From positions 36,008 through 100,007 of the forward strand of contig JABEUN010000071.1 of assembly GCA_013044385.1 (NCBI GenBank): DNA of 64,000 nt, written 5' to 3'. This document shows, piece after piece, positions 35,580 through 45,409 of this stretch. The notes below the pieces were generated by a model that made no database searches, was not told the DNA's origin, and saw nothing but the letters and a program-made list of their open reading frames with translations. This DNA is from Acidimicrobiaceae bacterium (GTDB taxonomy: Bacteria > Actinomycetota > Acidimicrobiia > Acidimicrobiales > Acidimicrobiaceae). Position 1 is the stretch's first letter; the number at the start of each line of letters is the position of its first letter. The position numbers were made by a program, and so were the translations under genes.

Positions 35580-37340
35580 GTGTCGAGGAGGGTTCTGGTC
35601 GTGTCTGCGCGTATGGGCGCAGGTCATAATGGTGCGGCCAACGAAATAATTGCTCAGATGGACTCAAAGGGCTGGGAAACCAAGCTTGTCGATTTCCTCG
35701 ACGCCTCCCCGAGTGCTGGCAAGTTTCTCGAAAAGACGTATCACTTCCAGATCGAGTCGGCACCGTGGAGTTATGACCTCGTCTATTGGCTCTGGTCACG
35801 AATCAAGATTCTGGCACCCATAGCTACCTTTTTCCTATCACTCTTTTTCTCTAGACGCTTAACACGCTGGGCAAATGAGTTCGAGGCCGACTTGGTCATC
35901 TCCACTTATCCATTTGCCTCGGTGGTGCTAGGACGAGCGAGGGCTCGGAGGGTGAAGACCCTGCGAATACCAGTTGTTACCTATCTGACCGACTTCGCTG
36001 TCCACCCGCTTTGGGTTCACAAGGGCATCGACGCTCACCTTTGCGTATCAGACATCTCCTCGCACCAAGTTGAGCAGCTTCTTGGCCGGCCCGCTGAAGT
36101 GGTTGGACCGGTGGTACCAGACCGATTCAGGAAGGCAGAGGATCCAGATCCAATCAGGATCAGCCTCGGACTTCCAACTGACAGACTGATCGTCTTGGTG
36201 GTTGCCGGATCTTGGGGGGTTGGGTCTCTTGAGCAGACCGTCGATGAGCTAGCTGAGATCGATGGCGTTCACCCAGTTGTTGTCTGCGGCAGAAACATAG
36301 AGCTGGCAAACCGTCTTCGGGAGTTGGCCAAGAGCACGGTATTCGGCTGGACGGACAAGATGCCAGAGCTGATGGCGGCTTCGGACGTTGTGATACAAAA
36401 TGCCGGCGGATTGAGCGCCATGGAGGCATTTCGATCGGGTGTTCCGGTCGTTAGCTACAGACCGATTGCTGGTCACGGGCGCTCCAACACTATCCAGATG
36501 GAGAAGGCCGGCGTGACGATCTGGGCCAAGAGCCAAGATGAGCTGTCCCACGCCATCAAGTCAGCTGCAGCGGGACACGAATTACTTACACGAAGAGCTT
36601 CGGCCCTGTTCAGCGGTCGACTGATCCCCGTTGTCGAGGGGGTTATCCATAAAGCTGCAGGACAACGCTATACACTTCTGCGCCGCAGTGATTTGGTGAC
36701 ACTTCCCCGCAGGTTGGCTTCACTTACAGCCGCCGTTGTAACGGCATTTTTTGCGTTCAATATCGCCGCGAATGCAATTAGCTCCGATGGACTAAATGTA
36801 GCTAAGACATCGCAGGCCGCACCTTACGCCTACGTTGTTGTGAAGCCTGCGGTCTCGAACATCAACTCAACCGTAATTCGCAATTACATGGTAGGTAATG
36901 ACCTATCAGCTGTGATCTCCGGTCAACTGGCCCAAGGCGACCCAAATGCGATTGTCGAGATGTCCAGAGCAGGAATTCCAATTCTGAATGGCGGCTGGGA
37001 CAACAACTCGGCACTGCACCTTTTCATACCGAACAATGCAGTTGCGACATCCGATGTACTGCTAAGCAGGCTGACCGGATATCCAGTGGAGACCTACGTC
37101 CCGCAAGAGCAGGTCAACTCGCTTGACCTTGCTTGGATCTCACTTCACCACCAGACTTTGGTCCATGCCTTGATGGTTGGAAAGCTAAGCTCATCGCTCA
37201 AGATCAAAACAGGCGCCGTCTATGAGGTAAATGGAGCCGGGCTCACACCATCTGAGCTGCTTGCGACCTTGAAGACACTAATGCGGCTCTTCCGCACACA
37301 GGGGATCATCCAGGCACCTACGGCGACATTGGGTGCCTGA
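35580..37340 (+). CDS. MGDG-synthase-like glycosyltransferase with extracytoplasmic tail
   Basis: 586 residues. Residues 1-360 are a GT-B glycosyltransferase of the monogalactosyldiacylglycerol-synthase/MurG-like type: RMGAGHNGAA at 11-20 (acceptor side) and NAGGLSAMEAFRSGVPVV at 274-291 (sugar nucleotide side). A basic stretch and a transmembrane helix at 380-400 follow, then about 185 residues that should lie outside the membrane and have no recognised domain. The cytoplasmic part likely makes a glycolipid or envelope intermediate. GTG 35580. The last eight bases overlap the NodB deacetylase gene. Confidence 0.85.
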   Translation: MSRRVLVVSARMGAGHNGAANEIIAQMDSKGWETKLVDFLDASPSAGKFLEKTYHFQIESAPWSYDLVYWLWSRIKILAPIATFFLSLFFSRRLTRWANEFEADLVISTYPFASVVLGRARARRVKTLRIPVVTYLTDFAVHPLWVHKGIDAHLCVSDISSHQVEQLLGRPAEVVGPVVPDRFRKAEDPDPIRISLGLPTDRLIVLVVAGSWGVGSLEQTVDELAEIDGVHPVVVCGRNIELANRLRELAKSTVFGWTDKMPELMAASDVVIQNAGGLSAMEAFRSGVPVVSYRPIAGHGRSNTIQMEKAGVTIWAKSQDELSHAIKSAAAGHELLTRRASALFSGRLIPVVEGVIHKAAGQRYTLLRRSDLVTLPRRLASLTAAVVTAFFAFNIAANAISSDGLNVAKTSQAAPYAYVVVKPAVSNINSTVIRNYMVGNDLSAVISGQLAQGDPNAIVEMSRAGIPILNGGWDNNSALHLFIPNNAVATSDVLLSRLTGYPVETYVPQEQVNSLDLAWISLHHQTLVHALMVGKLSSSLKIKTGAVYEVNGAGLTPSELLATLKTLMRLFRTQGIIQAPTATLGA

Positions 37341-38064
37341 AGCGAAGGTGGACAAAGTCATAAGATTTGGCGTGGGGTTGGCCACTGCCGAGTCGCTGTA
37401 TCGTTCCTTTCCTGCCCTTAACTCGATTCCGCAACTCAGGCGTTCGTTATGGCCACAGTTTCTTGGAACGGGCTCAGCCACTACAGTAGCCCTGACGTTC
37501 GACGACGGTCCCGACCCAAAGTCGACTCCACTGATCCTCGACAAGCTCGACCAGTTGGGAGTAAAAGCTACCTTTTTCTGCTTGGGCGAGATGGTGGAGC
37601 GGTACCCATACGTTCTAAAAGACGTCCACGACCGCGGACACGACATTGCCCTCCACGGAAATTGGCATCGCAACCATCTTTTTAGGAGCGCAAAGAGCAT
37701 CAGATACGATATGGAGCGCGGATTCGACACCATTCGGAGCACCGTGTCATCGGAGCCTGTCTACTTTCGACCACCTTATGGAGTGATCACGAGGCCGACA
37801 CTTGCCACTGCCGCCTCCCTTGGACTCAGGACCGTCTTGTGGGGGACTTGGGGAAGAGATTGGAGGTCGGCGGCGACGCCGGCTTCAGTACTGAAGGACC
37901 TCAAATCTAACCTCGAAGCCGGTAGCACCATTCTGCTCCACGACTCAGACTGCACCAGTGCGCCCGGGTCCTTCAAGTCAACTCTGGGCGCGTTAGAGCC
38001 ACTTCACTCGCTAGTGGGGATGAACGGATGGCGCATGGTACCGCTATCGGAACACGGGTTCTGA
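37333..38064 (+). CDS. NodB-type polysaccharide deacetylase
   Basis: 243 residues, carbohydrate esterase 4. TFDDGPDP carries the catalytic base and metal Asp, HGNWHRNH supplies the metal His pair and RPPYG and LLHDSD complete the conserved motifs. No signal peptide is evident, though the N-terminus has a hydrophobic stretch. It deacetylates N-acetylated sugars, for example in peptidoglycan or capsule. Coupled to the glycosyltransferase by overlap. Confidence 0.93.
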   Translation: MPEAKVDKVIRFGVGLATAESLYRSFPALNSIPQLRRSLWPQFLGTGSATTVALTFDDGPDPKSTPLILDKLDQLGVKATFFCLGEMVERYPYVLKDVHDRGHDIALHGNWHRNHLFRSAKSIRYDMERGFDTIRSTVSSEPVYFRPPYGVITRPTLATAASLGLRTVLWGTWGRDWRSAATPASVLKDLKSNLEAGSTILLHDSDCTSAPGSFKSTLGALEPLHSLVGMNGWRMVPLSEHGF

Positions 38065-38081
38065 GAAGCGTCTCTCGCAGA

Positions 38082-39188
38082 TCAGCCGCTCTCAACTCCG
38101 GATATTCCCGGTTCCGACTCGTTTTCGTCGACCTCGGAGGTGCTGAGATTCCTCCATTGCCAAAGATCTCTCGAGACGACCTGCAATGCACTTGCAACGG
38201 GAATTCCAACTAGGGCTCCAGTTATACCGGCCAGTTGCGCCCCTATCAGAACTGCGAGCAGAATCCAAAGTGGGTTGAGTTGAACCGTTTTGGACATTAT
38301 CACCGGATTGAGTACGTGATTCTCTATCTGTTGGTACACGATGAACACGATCAGTGTGACCAATCCAGCCCCGGTGGAGTGGAGAAAGGCGAGGCCAACG
38401 GTCGGCACACCTGCCAAAAGCCCCCCTACCAGCGGGAGCAGATCCACCGCACCCACCCAGATTGCAAGCACCACTGGGTATGGGACACCAAGTGCAGTAA
38501 GAGTCATGCCCACTACGAGCCCCGCCACCATGGATGTGGCAAGATTCCCCATCACATAACCCGTAACGGCCGTCGACGTCTCAGTAATTATCGTCCTGAT
38601 CCGACCGGCGGTATCCTCACTAAGCCGCGACAGACCCGCTTTGATGACTGTGGGGGCCTCTAGTGAGATGAAGATGGCAACCACAAGAATGGTTACCAAT
38701 CCGACCACCGTGGAAAGCACCTGCCGCGCTGCTGTGAATGCTGGGTGGGCGGCGTTCGCGAGAATTGTCGAAACTTTGGTCGCCGAGTTCTTCAAATACG
38801 ACTCAAGGCCAAGCTGTCTAATTATGTCACTTAGGCGGCCTTTACTCGACTGTTCCTGCTGGATAAGATGCGGAACAGCTGCTAGCAGTTTCGAGCCGGC
38901 CTGATAGATGGGAACGCTGACAAGGAAACCGATCAGGACTAACAGGCCAAGAATCAGCACGAAAACAAGTGGCACGGCCATCGACCTTCGCATACCCAAT
39001 CGATGCAGACCCCTGACAGCTGGTTCACATATCACCGCCAGCACACCAGAGACTATGAGATCGAGGGCAAGTCCTCGTAGGTGCCATACGAGACCGACCA
39101 GCGCCAAAGCCACCAGTACAGATCCTTCAATCCAGAAGAGCTTCTTGAGAAAGAGCCGGTCGACTTTCGGGTTGGGCCGATCAATCAA
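38082..39188 (-). CDS. AI-2E family transporter
   Basis: 368 residues with seven to eight helices. The signature VGAVDLLPLVGGLLAGVPTV and QQIENHVLNPVIMSKTVQLNPLWILLAVLIG segments define the family (formerly UPF0118). Members export AI-2 or exchange ions such as Na+/H+; role here unknown. It is convergent with the deacetylase and begins at TTG 39188. Confidence 0.92.
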   Translation of the reverse strand: MIDRPNPKVDRLFLKKLFWIEGSVLVALALVGLVWHLRGLALDLIVSGVLAVICEPAVRGLHRLGMRRSMAVPLVFVLILGLLVLIGFLVSVPIYQAGSKLLAAVPHLIQQEQSSKGRLSDIIRQLGLESYLKNSATKVSTILANAAHPAFTAARQVLSTVVGLVTILVVAIFISLEAPTVIKAGLSRLSEDTAGRIRTIITETSTAVTGYVMGNLATSMVAGLVVGMTLTALGVPYPVVLAIWVGAVDLLPLVGGLLAGVPTVGLAFLHSTGAGLVTLIVFIVYQQIENHVLNPVIMSKTVQLNPLWILLAVLIGAQLAGITGALVGIPVASALQVVSRDLWQWRNLSTSEVDENESEPGISGVESG

Positions 39189-39290
39189 AATGGATCACAA
39201 CTTCAATCTAAACACGTCGCCACTAATCTAATCTGTGGAAAGTGGAGTTTCGGGGTAAGCGCTCCGAAGGCGATCCGGACTTGGCCGCGT

Positions 39291-40460
39291 ATGGACACAG
39301 CCGGTTCGCCAGCACCGAAAGGTTTCGCAGGCAATCAGTTGAGGAACTCTCCCAGAGAAAGCGTAACTGCGACCCGGACTAGCCTACTGAAGCTGCTGCG
39401 CAGGTTCGGGATTTTCGGTCTACGCGGGGTACTTTTCTTCTTTGTAGTCGAGTATCTCATACTGCCCAACCTCGCTGGACCAAGCAAAGCGCTTCATCTC
39501 TTCGGTGGTGCAAATTACGGTCTGGTCGCCATCGCGTTCGGACTAGAAGTTTTCGCCCTTTTCGCATACGCTCAGCTCACACACTCCGTTCTGCCGAGAC
39601 CAGCTCCCGCGGTGTGGCGACTCTTCAGAATAGACCTCAGTTCGCTGGCAGTCTCGCACGTACTTCCAGGTGGAGCGGCCTCTGGCACCGGCATTGGACT
39701 CAAACTCCTAACTGCCTCTGGCGTGAGCGGAACTGATGCCGGCTTCGCCATCGCAATCCAGGGAATCGGGTCAGCGATCGTTCTAAACGTGATCCTTTGG
39801 CTAGCCCTAATCATCTCTATTCCACTAAATGGCTTCGATCCCATATATGCCATCACCGCTCTTGTAGGAGCCTTGCTGATTGCGGCATTCGCGGGTTTGC
39901 TGGCACTTTTCACCAAGAATGAATCTCGCGCCGTACAGGTCGTAGGTCGGATAGCTGGTCGGATTCCGTTCATCAAGCCAGGCTCGGCAGAACGGACCTT
40001 CGTTCGGGTCGGTGAGCGGATTCAGGAGTTGTGGCGAAATCCCGACCTTCTCAAGAAGGCGTTGTTCTGGGCTACCATCAACTGGCTCGCCGATGCCGCA
40101 TCCTTGTGGATCATGGTGGCCGCCTTTGGTCACCTTATCTCCCCCGTCTCACTCCTTGTCTCTTACGGATTGGCTAACGTACTCGCAGCAATTCCGATCA
40201 CTCCCGGAGGACTGGGCCTGGTGGAGCCGGCGCTGATCAAACTACTAGGGGGATTTGGTGTAACCAGAGGTGTCGCAATTATCTCTGTGATCTGTTATCG
40301 ACTGTTCAATTTCTGGTTACCGATTCCGGCGGGCGCAGCCGCTTACGTAAGCCTTCGGGTGAAGGGTGCAGCGCCCCAGGCTATTGAGACAATGGAGCTA
40401 GACGCCATAGATCCGAGAAAAAATAGTCCCAAGAGTGCCGACGAAGACCCATTCAGCTAG
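39291..40460 (+). CDS. Lysylphosphatidylglycerol synthase/UPF0104-like membrane flippase
   Basis: About 389 residues, eight or so helices, with SHVLPGGAASGTG near residue 125, the long cytoplasmic loop and ANVLAAIPITPGGLGLVEPALI characteristic of the YbhN/AglD/MprF-N family. Such domains flip lipids or lipid-linked sugars. The frame is open to 39081 over the start of the AI-2E gene, so ATG 39291 is the first reasonable start. The upstream MGDG-like glycosyltransferase two genes away may supply the lipid. Confidence 0.85.
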   Translation: MDTAGSPAPKGFAGNQLRNSPRESVTATRTSLLKLLRRFGIFGLRGVLFFFVVEYLILPNLAGPSKALHLFGGANYGLVAIAFGLEVFALFAYAQLTHSVLPRPAPAVWRLFRIDLSSLAVSHVLPGGAASGTGIGLKLLTASGVSGTDAGFAIAIQGIGSAIVLNVILWLALIISIPLNGFDPIYAITALVGALLIAAFAGLLALFTKNESRAVQVVGRIAGRIPFIKPGSAERTFVRVGERIQELWRNPDLLKKALFWATINWLADAASLWIMVAAFGHLISPVSLLVSYGLANVLAAIPITPGGLGLVEPALIKLLGGFGVTRGVAIISVICYRLFNFWLPIPAGAAAYVSLRVKGAAPQAIETMELDAIDPRKNSPKSADEDPFS

Positions 40461-40473
40461 CTCAGATCTAGGA

Positions 40474-42072
40474 TCAGGAAGATAGGTCGGTCGGATTGGT
40501 TGGATATATTTCGGCGGTAATCCCGAATGTCTCCTCGAACAGGCCTTTCTTCTTCCTGAACCCGTTGATCTCCAATGAGATATCTTCGCCTGTCTTTACA
40601 TAGATCACCAACGTCTTGGATACAACCTCCGCCTCAATGTCCTTGACTACCTCGCCATGTGAGCGATCCAAAGAGTCCGCTATACGCAGAATCGAAGCCA
40701 GCTTGACGACCTGGGTTCGATCTTTGGGTTTGAGCTTCTGAAACGGCAGATGATCAGCAGGTTTCGGAACACCCCTTTTGTGAAACCTGATCATGGACGA
40801 AATATAGGCCTTTTCGAACTCCGAAAAGCCCTTTAGCACACTGGCGTCGACAACATAGGCTCCATGCCTCTCGTGGCCCTCTCTGGAGATCCACTCGCCA
40901 ATGTCGTGCAAGGTGGCAGCATGACCAAGCAGTTCTTTCTCAAGTGGAGTGAAGTGCGCAATAGGATCGACCGCATCCGCCAGCGTCAGGGCAAATGTCT
41001 TAACAGCAGTCGAATGCCCATCCAAGGACCTGTATCTTTCCGCGAGCGATCGGACCGACCCAGATCGGAGCTCTGAAGAGTCGTAAGCGAACTCGAAATC
41101 GGAGCGCGCCTCGAGGGCATCGAGAACCATACCCTCACGCAGTGCCCAGCTTGAGAACCGGCCAGAGGTGACATCAACCGCAGTGAGTAGCTGCTCAAGT
41201 ACGAGCCACCCCAGTGGCAAGAGATCCACTCTCCTCTCCTCAGCACCTGGAAGTTGGAGTCGTTTCTGGGCGGGAAGCTTTAGCAGACTCTGTCCCAATC
41301 TGCGCACCAAGCGAAGATCGACCTGAGATCCTTCGAGGGCTGACACGTCGGATTGGTCACCAGTTTCGGAGAGCTGAGCCATCTTTAGAAGTGCACCGAA
41401 TGTTCCAGAGGATAGTACGAGCGATCTCGGATCGAACTCCGAGATGCGCGACAAAGACGGTGCTAAAACCGAGGCCACATACCCTCTGATACGCCGCAAG
41501 TCCTTGGTGGAGATCGGGTCGCTGCCTCCAAAAGAGACCTTGAGCCTACCGACGCCCAAAGGAAGCGATGTAGTGAAATAACTCTGGCGCTGGTCCCCCA
41601 CAATCAACTCAAGACTGCCACCTCCCATATCAGCCACCAGAGTTGGAGACGGTTCGAGACTTAGGTGGGAGCGGACGGCATGATAGATCGTCTGCGCCTC
41701 CTTGAGACCAGAGACGACGTGAGCGTGTATGCCAGAGCCGGCTTCGATCGCCGCAACCACTTCGTCAGAATTCTCGGCATCCCTAAATGCCGATGTAGCA
41801 AATGCCCATATCTCCTCTGCCCCTGCCGAAGTTGCGACTTTAGTCAACTCCACTACGGTCTTTACTGCGAGGTCGACACTTGCATCCGATATTCGGCCAG
41901 TCCTTGCAACCTCCTCACCGAGTCTCAACATTCGCTTCTCCGAAGCGACTATGTCGAAGCTTCTGTCGTGTCGCACTAGGACTACGACAAGATGGAATGA
42001 GTTGGAGCCCAGATCCAAAGCAGCCACCACGGGACCCTTGTGGGGGACCAGCGGAGAATGGGCATTGGTCAT
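40474..42072 (-). CDS. ppx: Exopolyphosphatase / guanosine pentaphosphate phosphatase
   Basis: 532 residues. N-terminal actin-like ASKHA fold with VAALDLGSNSFHLVV (phosphate loop 1), ATSAFRDAEN and VADMGGGSLEL (second loop), followed by a C-terminal HD-like domain with HAATLHDIGEWI and HKRG. Degrades polyphosphate, possibly also pppGpp. ATG 42072 overlaps the stop of the CYTH gene (ATGA). Last gene of the ppk1-CYTH-ppx operon. Confidence 0.93.
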   Translation of the reverse strand: MTNAHSPLVPHKGPVVAALDLGSNSFHLVVVLVRHDRSFDIVASEKRMLRLGEEVARTGRISDASVDLAVKTVVELTKVATSAGAEEIWAFATSAFRDAENSDEVVAAIEAGSGIHAHVVSGLKEAQTIYHAVRSHLSLEPSPTLVADMGGGSLELIVGDQRQSYFTTSLPLGVGRLKVSFGGSDPISTKDLRRIRGYVASVLAPSLSRISEFDPRSLVLSSGTFGALLKMAQLSETGDQSDVSALEGSQVDLRLVRRLGQSLLKLPAQKRLQLPGAEERRVDLLPLGWLVLEQLLTAVDVTSGRFSSWALREGMVLDALEARSDFEFAYDSSELRSGSVRSLAERYRSLDGHSTAVKTFALTLADAVDPIAHFTPLEKELLGHAATLHDIGEWISREGHERHGAYVVDASVLKGFSEFEKAYISSMIRFHKRGVPKPADHLPFQKLKPKDRTQVVKLASILRIADSLDRSHGEVVKDIEAEVVSKTLVIYVKTGEDISLEINGFRKKKGLFEETFGITAEIYPTNPTDLSS

Positions 42073-43301
42073 CTGCCTTCTCCAGTAGTGTCCAGTCTCT
42101 TCAAGAAGTTGCCAAGCTCTGCACAAGCCAGTGCCGGGTCTGCATGCTGCCTGCCGTTCGAAACACGATGGTTCCGATCTGAAACTAGTGCCAGAAATGC
42201 TCGGGCAATCAACTTTTCAATAACAGGTTCGACCCTAAAAGGAGAGATCGAAAAAAAAGTTGATAGTGCAGCGTCTATGGACTCTACGCTCCGAGCTTTG
42301 ACACCTTGAACCAATCCAAGGAGGGTTTCGCCACACTCCAGCAACTCCGAGTTAGACGACCTCCATAACTGAGATGTGGCCGTCCCAGTTCCGACGGGAC
42401 CCTTCGACTGTCCGATAAGGCCTGACAGGCGATGGATAGACTGGACCCAGCCCCCCTCGACCGATGTAGATCCGGACTCTCCAACTGCAACCAGTGCATT
42501 TATAATCTGCGCTAAAAGGTCGAGATCTCCCGATCTCAAATGCTCCAAAGCGCAAACCTCCCAGGTCACCGCAGCAAGTCGGTCAACTGTTCCGACATCG
42601 ACTACGGTCCCCCACGCCAGCACGAGCAGTGAGTTGAGTCTGCCTAGGTTTTCTGACCACCAGATTGGAATTGAAAGGTCTGGAGACACCTCGGAGGCCT
42701 TAGAGGCAAGTTCGGACCGGGCGGTGGCGCGCTCAAGCTTGGTCTTGTCGCTCAGTCTCCCGCCAGCGCGAATCGCCGAATCAAGGATCTCCCGCGCCTC
42801 AGGGTCAGCGCCCATCTCGGACAACTCTATCTCCAGCTCCTCAAAGGTCGAGCCGTCACCAAAAGTTACGCTGTCGAGATCTATTTCTATGGGAAGTGCC
42901 GCTCCTTCCCGCTCTACTGCGAAACTCCTACGCAGATTCGAGAGACTCACCGTTGGGACCAATTTGTCGGATATACCGAGTCCCACAAGTACCGCAAGAA
43001 TATCGGCGGGGAGATCGTCCCTTAGGCGTCTCGACTCGAGCTCCTCCCGAAGCGAAGATCCCCCTGCCTCAACAATCCTGGGAATCTTCATCGTCCATTC
43101 GCCGAAGCCGTCCTTGTCCCCAAAACTCCTGAAGCGGAGTCCGATGCCAAGTTCCGCAAGTCGCATGTCCTGAGTATCTAGATATTCAGATATCTGGCTC
43201 AACTCAACCTTGAGGTGGAGGGATATCTCTTTCGGCAGCGTAAGCAGGTTCGGATCCCCACCATGGGAGAACTCTACTTTGTACTCTTTCTCTGTTGCCA
43301 C
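42069..43301 (-). CDS. CYTH-domain protein with unassigned C-terminal half
   Basis: 410 residues. The N-terminal ~200 residues begin ATEKEYKVEF and continue with the triphosphate-tunnel pattern (LRFRSFGDKDGFGEWTMKIP, RREEL-like SLREELESRR, ELEIELSE), a CYTH domain that binds triphosphates or polyphosphate. The second half is helical; in this context a CHAD domain is expected, but I do not see its conserved His residues clearly. Start GTG overlaps the ppk1 stop by one base (TAGTG). Confidence 0.85.
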   Translation of the reverse strand: MATEKEYKVEFSHGGDPNLLTLPKEISLHLKVELSQISEYLDTQDMRLAELGIGLRFRSFGDKDGFGEWTMKIPRIVEAGGSSLREELESRRLRDDLPADILAVLVGLGISDKLVPTVSLSNLRRSFAVEREGAALPIEIDLDSVTFGDGSTFEELEIELSEMGADPEAREILDSAIRAGGRLSDKTKLERATARSELASKASEVSPDLSIPIWWSENLGRLNSLLVLAWGTVVDVGTVDRLAAVTWEVCALEHLRSGDLDLLAQIINALVAVGESGSTSVEGGWVQSIHRLSGLIGQSKGPVGTGTATSQLWRSSNSELLECGETLLGLVQGVKARSVESIDAALSTFFSISPFRVEPVIEKLIARAFLALVSDRNHRVSNGRQHADPALACAELGNFLKRLDTTGEGR

Positions 43302-45388
43302 TACTGTCTGCCCACCAAAGACTTGGAGCGCTCTATCGCAAGCTCTCCAAGTCGCTCTTGAGCGCAGAAGCCGTTTATATTTGGAACTCTCTTCCAGACG
43401 CTGTCAGAGCCGAGCTCCCACGTCTGGACGTCATCAGCGAGATCCAAACTCAACGCCTCCACCACTCTCGCCTCTACAGCAGGATCCACAAGTGGCACGA
43501 GGAGTTCGACCCTCCGATCTAGGTTTCTTGGCATCAGGTCCGCCGAGCCGATGAACACAGTACGTCCAGCACCTGGATCGCCACCGAAACAGTAGACCCG
43601 TGAGTGCTCTAGGTACTGACCCACAATGGAACGAACCGTTATGTTTTCAGAGAGTCCGGGAAGCTGCGGCCGCAACGAACATATCCCACGGACCAACAGA
43701 TCGATCTTCACGCCTGCCATAGAAGCCGCATAGAGTTCGTCGATAATATCAGGATCAACGAGGCCATTTACCTTGATGATCACTCGACCCGCCTCACCAA
43801 GGCTGGCCTGTTCTCTTATCAGCTCGGTGATTCGGGTGCGCAGCTCAGAAGGTGCAAGTATCAACCTCTGATAGCTCTGCTTTTTTGAGAAGCCCGTCAG
43901 GAGATTGAACACCTCACTCAGATCCGAACAGAGTTCCTGATCGCCGCTTAGTAACCCCATGTCCTCGTAACTTCGGGCGGTCTTTGCGTTGTAGTTACCC
44001 GTACCGATGTGACAGTAACGCTTGAGACCGTCGGCTTCTCTTCGAACAACCAGAATTGCCTTCATGTGTGTCTTCAGTCCGACAAGACCATAAACGACGT
44101 GGACACCGGCCTGCTCAAGCTTTCTGGCCCACCCTATGTTCGCCTGCTCATCGAATCTTGCCTTGAGTTCTACCAGCACTGCTACCTGTTTATTCGAGTC
44201 TGCTGCACGAATCAACGACTCGATGATCGCCGAATCTCCAGATGTCCTGTAAAGAGTCTGCTTTATCGCAAGAACGTCAGGATCGTTGGCTGCTTGGTCT
44301 ACGAACATCTCCACGGTACCCGAGAACGTCTCATAGGGGTGGTGTAGCAGAAAATCGTGCTCCCTCAAAGCGCCGAACATCTCCGGTCTCGGCAGACCTT
44401 CAGGCAAGAGCCCGGGAGGGGTCACCAAAGGAGCTCTTATGCCCTTCAACTCCGGCATGTCTATCGCGTATATCGACCATAGACCGCCAAGGTCCATCAT
44501 TGCCGAGCCATAATAGACGTCATCTGGGTGGAGTTCCAACTCCCTGACCAGCAGCTCTACCACGTCTGGATTAGCGTTAGCAACAATCTCCAACCGTACG
44601 GCTCGCCCGAATCTCCGACGTCTCAACTCCAACTCGACCAGCGCAAGCAGGTCGTCAGCCTCCTCCTCTTCGAGTGTGAGGTCTGCGTTTCGGGTAACCC
44701 TAAAGACATAGTGCTCACCGACTTCCATCTCTGGAAAGAGCATTTCAAGATGGGCAGCGATCACACCTTCCAAGGTGATAAATCGGCCGTCTGCCACCTC
44801 TACCAGTCGCGGCAGAAGTGGTGGGATCTTCACCCGGGCGATTCTCTGACTATCAACTTCTGTGTCCCGTACAACTACCGCAAGGTTCAGTGACAGATTA
44901 GAAATGTAAGGGAACGGGTGCGAAGGGTCGACGGCGAGCGGCGTCAGAACGGGGAATATCTCTTTAGAGAAGTGCAGCGATGCCAACTCCTGCTCGAACA
45001 GTTCGAGATCATTCCACTCGACGAGCTGCACGCCTTTACATCGAAGCTCGCCGTTGACGATCTTTTCATAGGCGGCGTCAAGGCGGTCGAGCATGCCGAC
45101 CAATTTGCGTCTGATCGCCTTCAACTGCTCTCGCGGCGTCATTCCGTCGGCGGAAAGCACGCCGAGATTAGCCGCAAGTTGATCCTTCAACGCTGCGATT
45201 CTGACCTGAAAGAACTCGTCCAGTCCGTTCCCAAATATCGAGATGAACTTGACCCGCTCCAACAGTGGAACTGATTCATCTTCGATAAGTTCGAGCACGC
45301 GACATGCAAAATCGAGCCAAGAGAGTTCCCGATTGTAGTACCTGGATACGCCCAGCTTCGAAATCCTATCTGTGTCGGTTAATCCCAT
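43301..45388 (-). CDS. ppk1: Polyphosphate kinase 1
   Basis: About 695 residues. N-terminal RYYNRELSWLDFACRVLELI is the classic PPK1 opening; LTPLAVDPSHPFPYISNLSLN, and KARFDEQANIGWARKLEQAGVHVVYG, HIGTGNYN (catalytic His) and GSADLMPRNLDRRVELL follow. Reversible polyphosphate synthesis from ATP. ATG 45388 is preferred, with GGTAGG upstream; TTG 45406 is a poorer choice. First gene of the polyphosphate operon. Confidence 0.96.
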   Translation of the reverse strand: MGLTDTDRISKLGVSRYYNRELSWLDFACRVLELIEDESVPLLERVKFISIFGNGLDEFFQVRIAALKDQLAANLGVLSADGMTPREQLKAIRRKLVGMLDRLDAAYEKIVNGELRCKGVQLVEWNDLELFEQELASLHFSKEIFPVLTPLAVDPSHPFPYISNLSLNLAVVVRDTEVDSQRIARVKIPPLLPRLVEVADGRFITLEGVIAAHLEMLFPEMEVGEHYVFRVTRNADLTLEEEEADDLLALVELELRRRRFGRAVRLEIVANANPDVVELLVRELELHPDDVYYGSAMMDLGGLWSIYAIDMPELKGIRAPLVTPPGLLPEGLPRPEMFGALREHDFLLHHPYETFSGTVEMFVDQAANDPDVLAIKQTLYRTSGDSAIIESLIRAADSNKQVAVLVELKARFDEQANIGWARKLEQAGVHVVYGLVGLKTHMKAILVVRREADGLKRYCHIGTGNYNAKTARSYEDMGLLSGDQELCSDLSEVFNLLTGFSKKQSYQRLILAPSELRTRITELIREQASLGEAGRVIIKVNGLVDPDIIDELYAASMAGVKIDLLVRGICSLRPQLPGLSENITVRSIVGQYLEHSRVYCFGGDPGAGRTVFIGSADLMPRNLDRRVELLVPLVDPAVEARVVEALSLDLADDVQTWELGSDSVWKRVPNINGFCAQERLGELAIERSKSLVGRQ

Positions 45389-45409
45389 AGCTAGTAACCT
45401 ACCCAAATA

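Noticed and set aside
42376..43173. 265-codon plus-strand open frame inside the CYTH gene
   Set aside because: Antisense shadow with Ser/Pro/Arg-rich low-complexity translation and no family resemblance.
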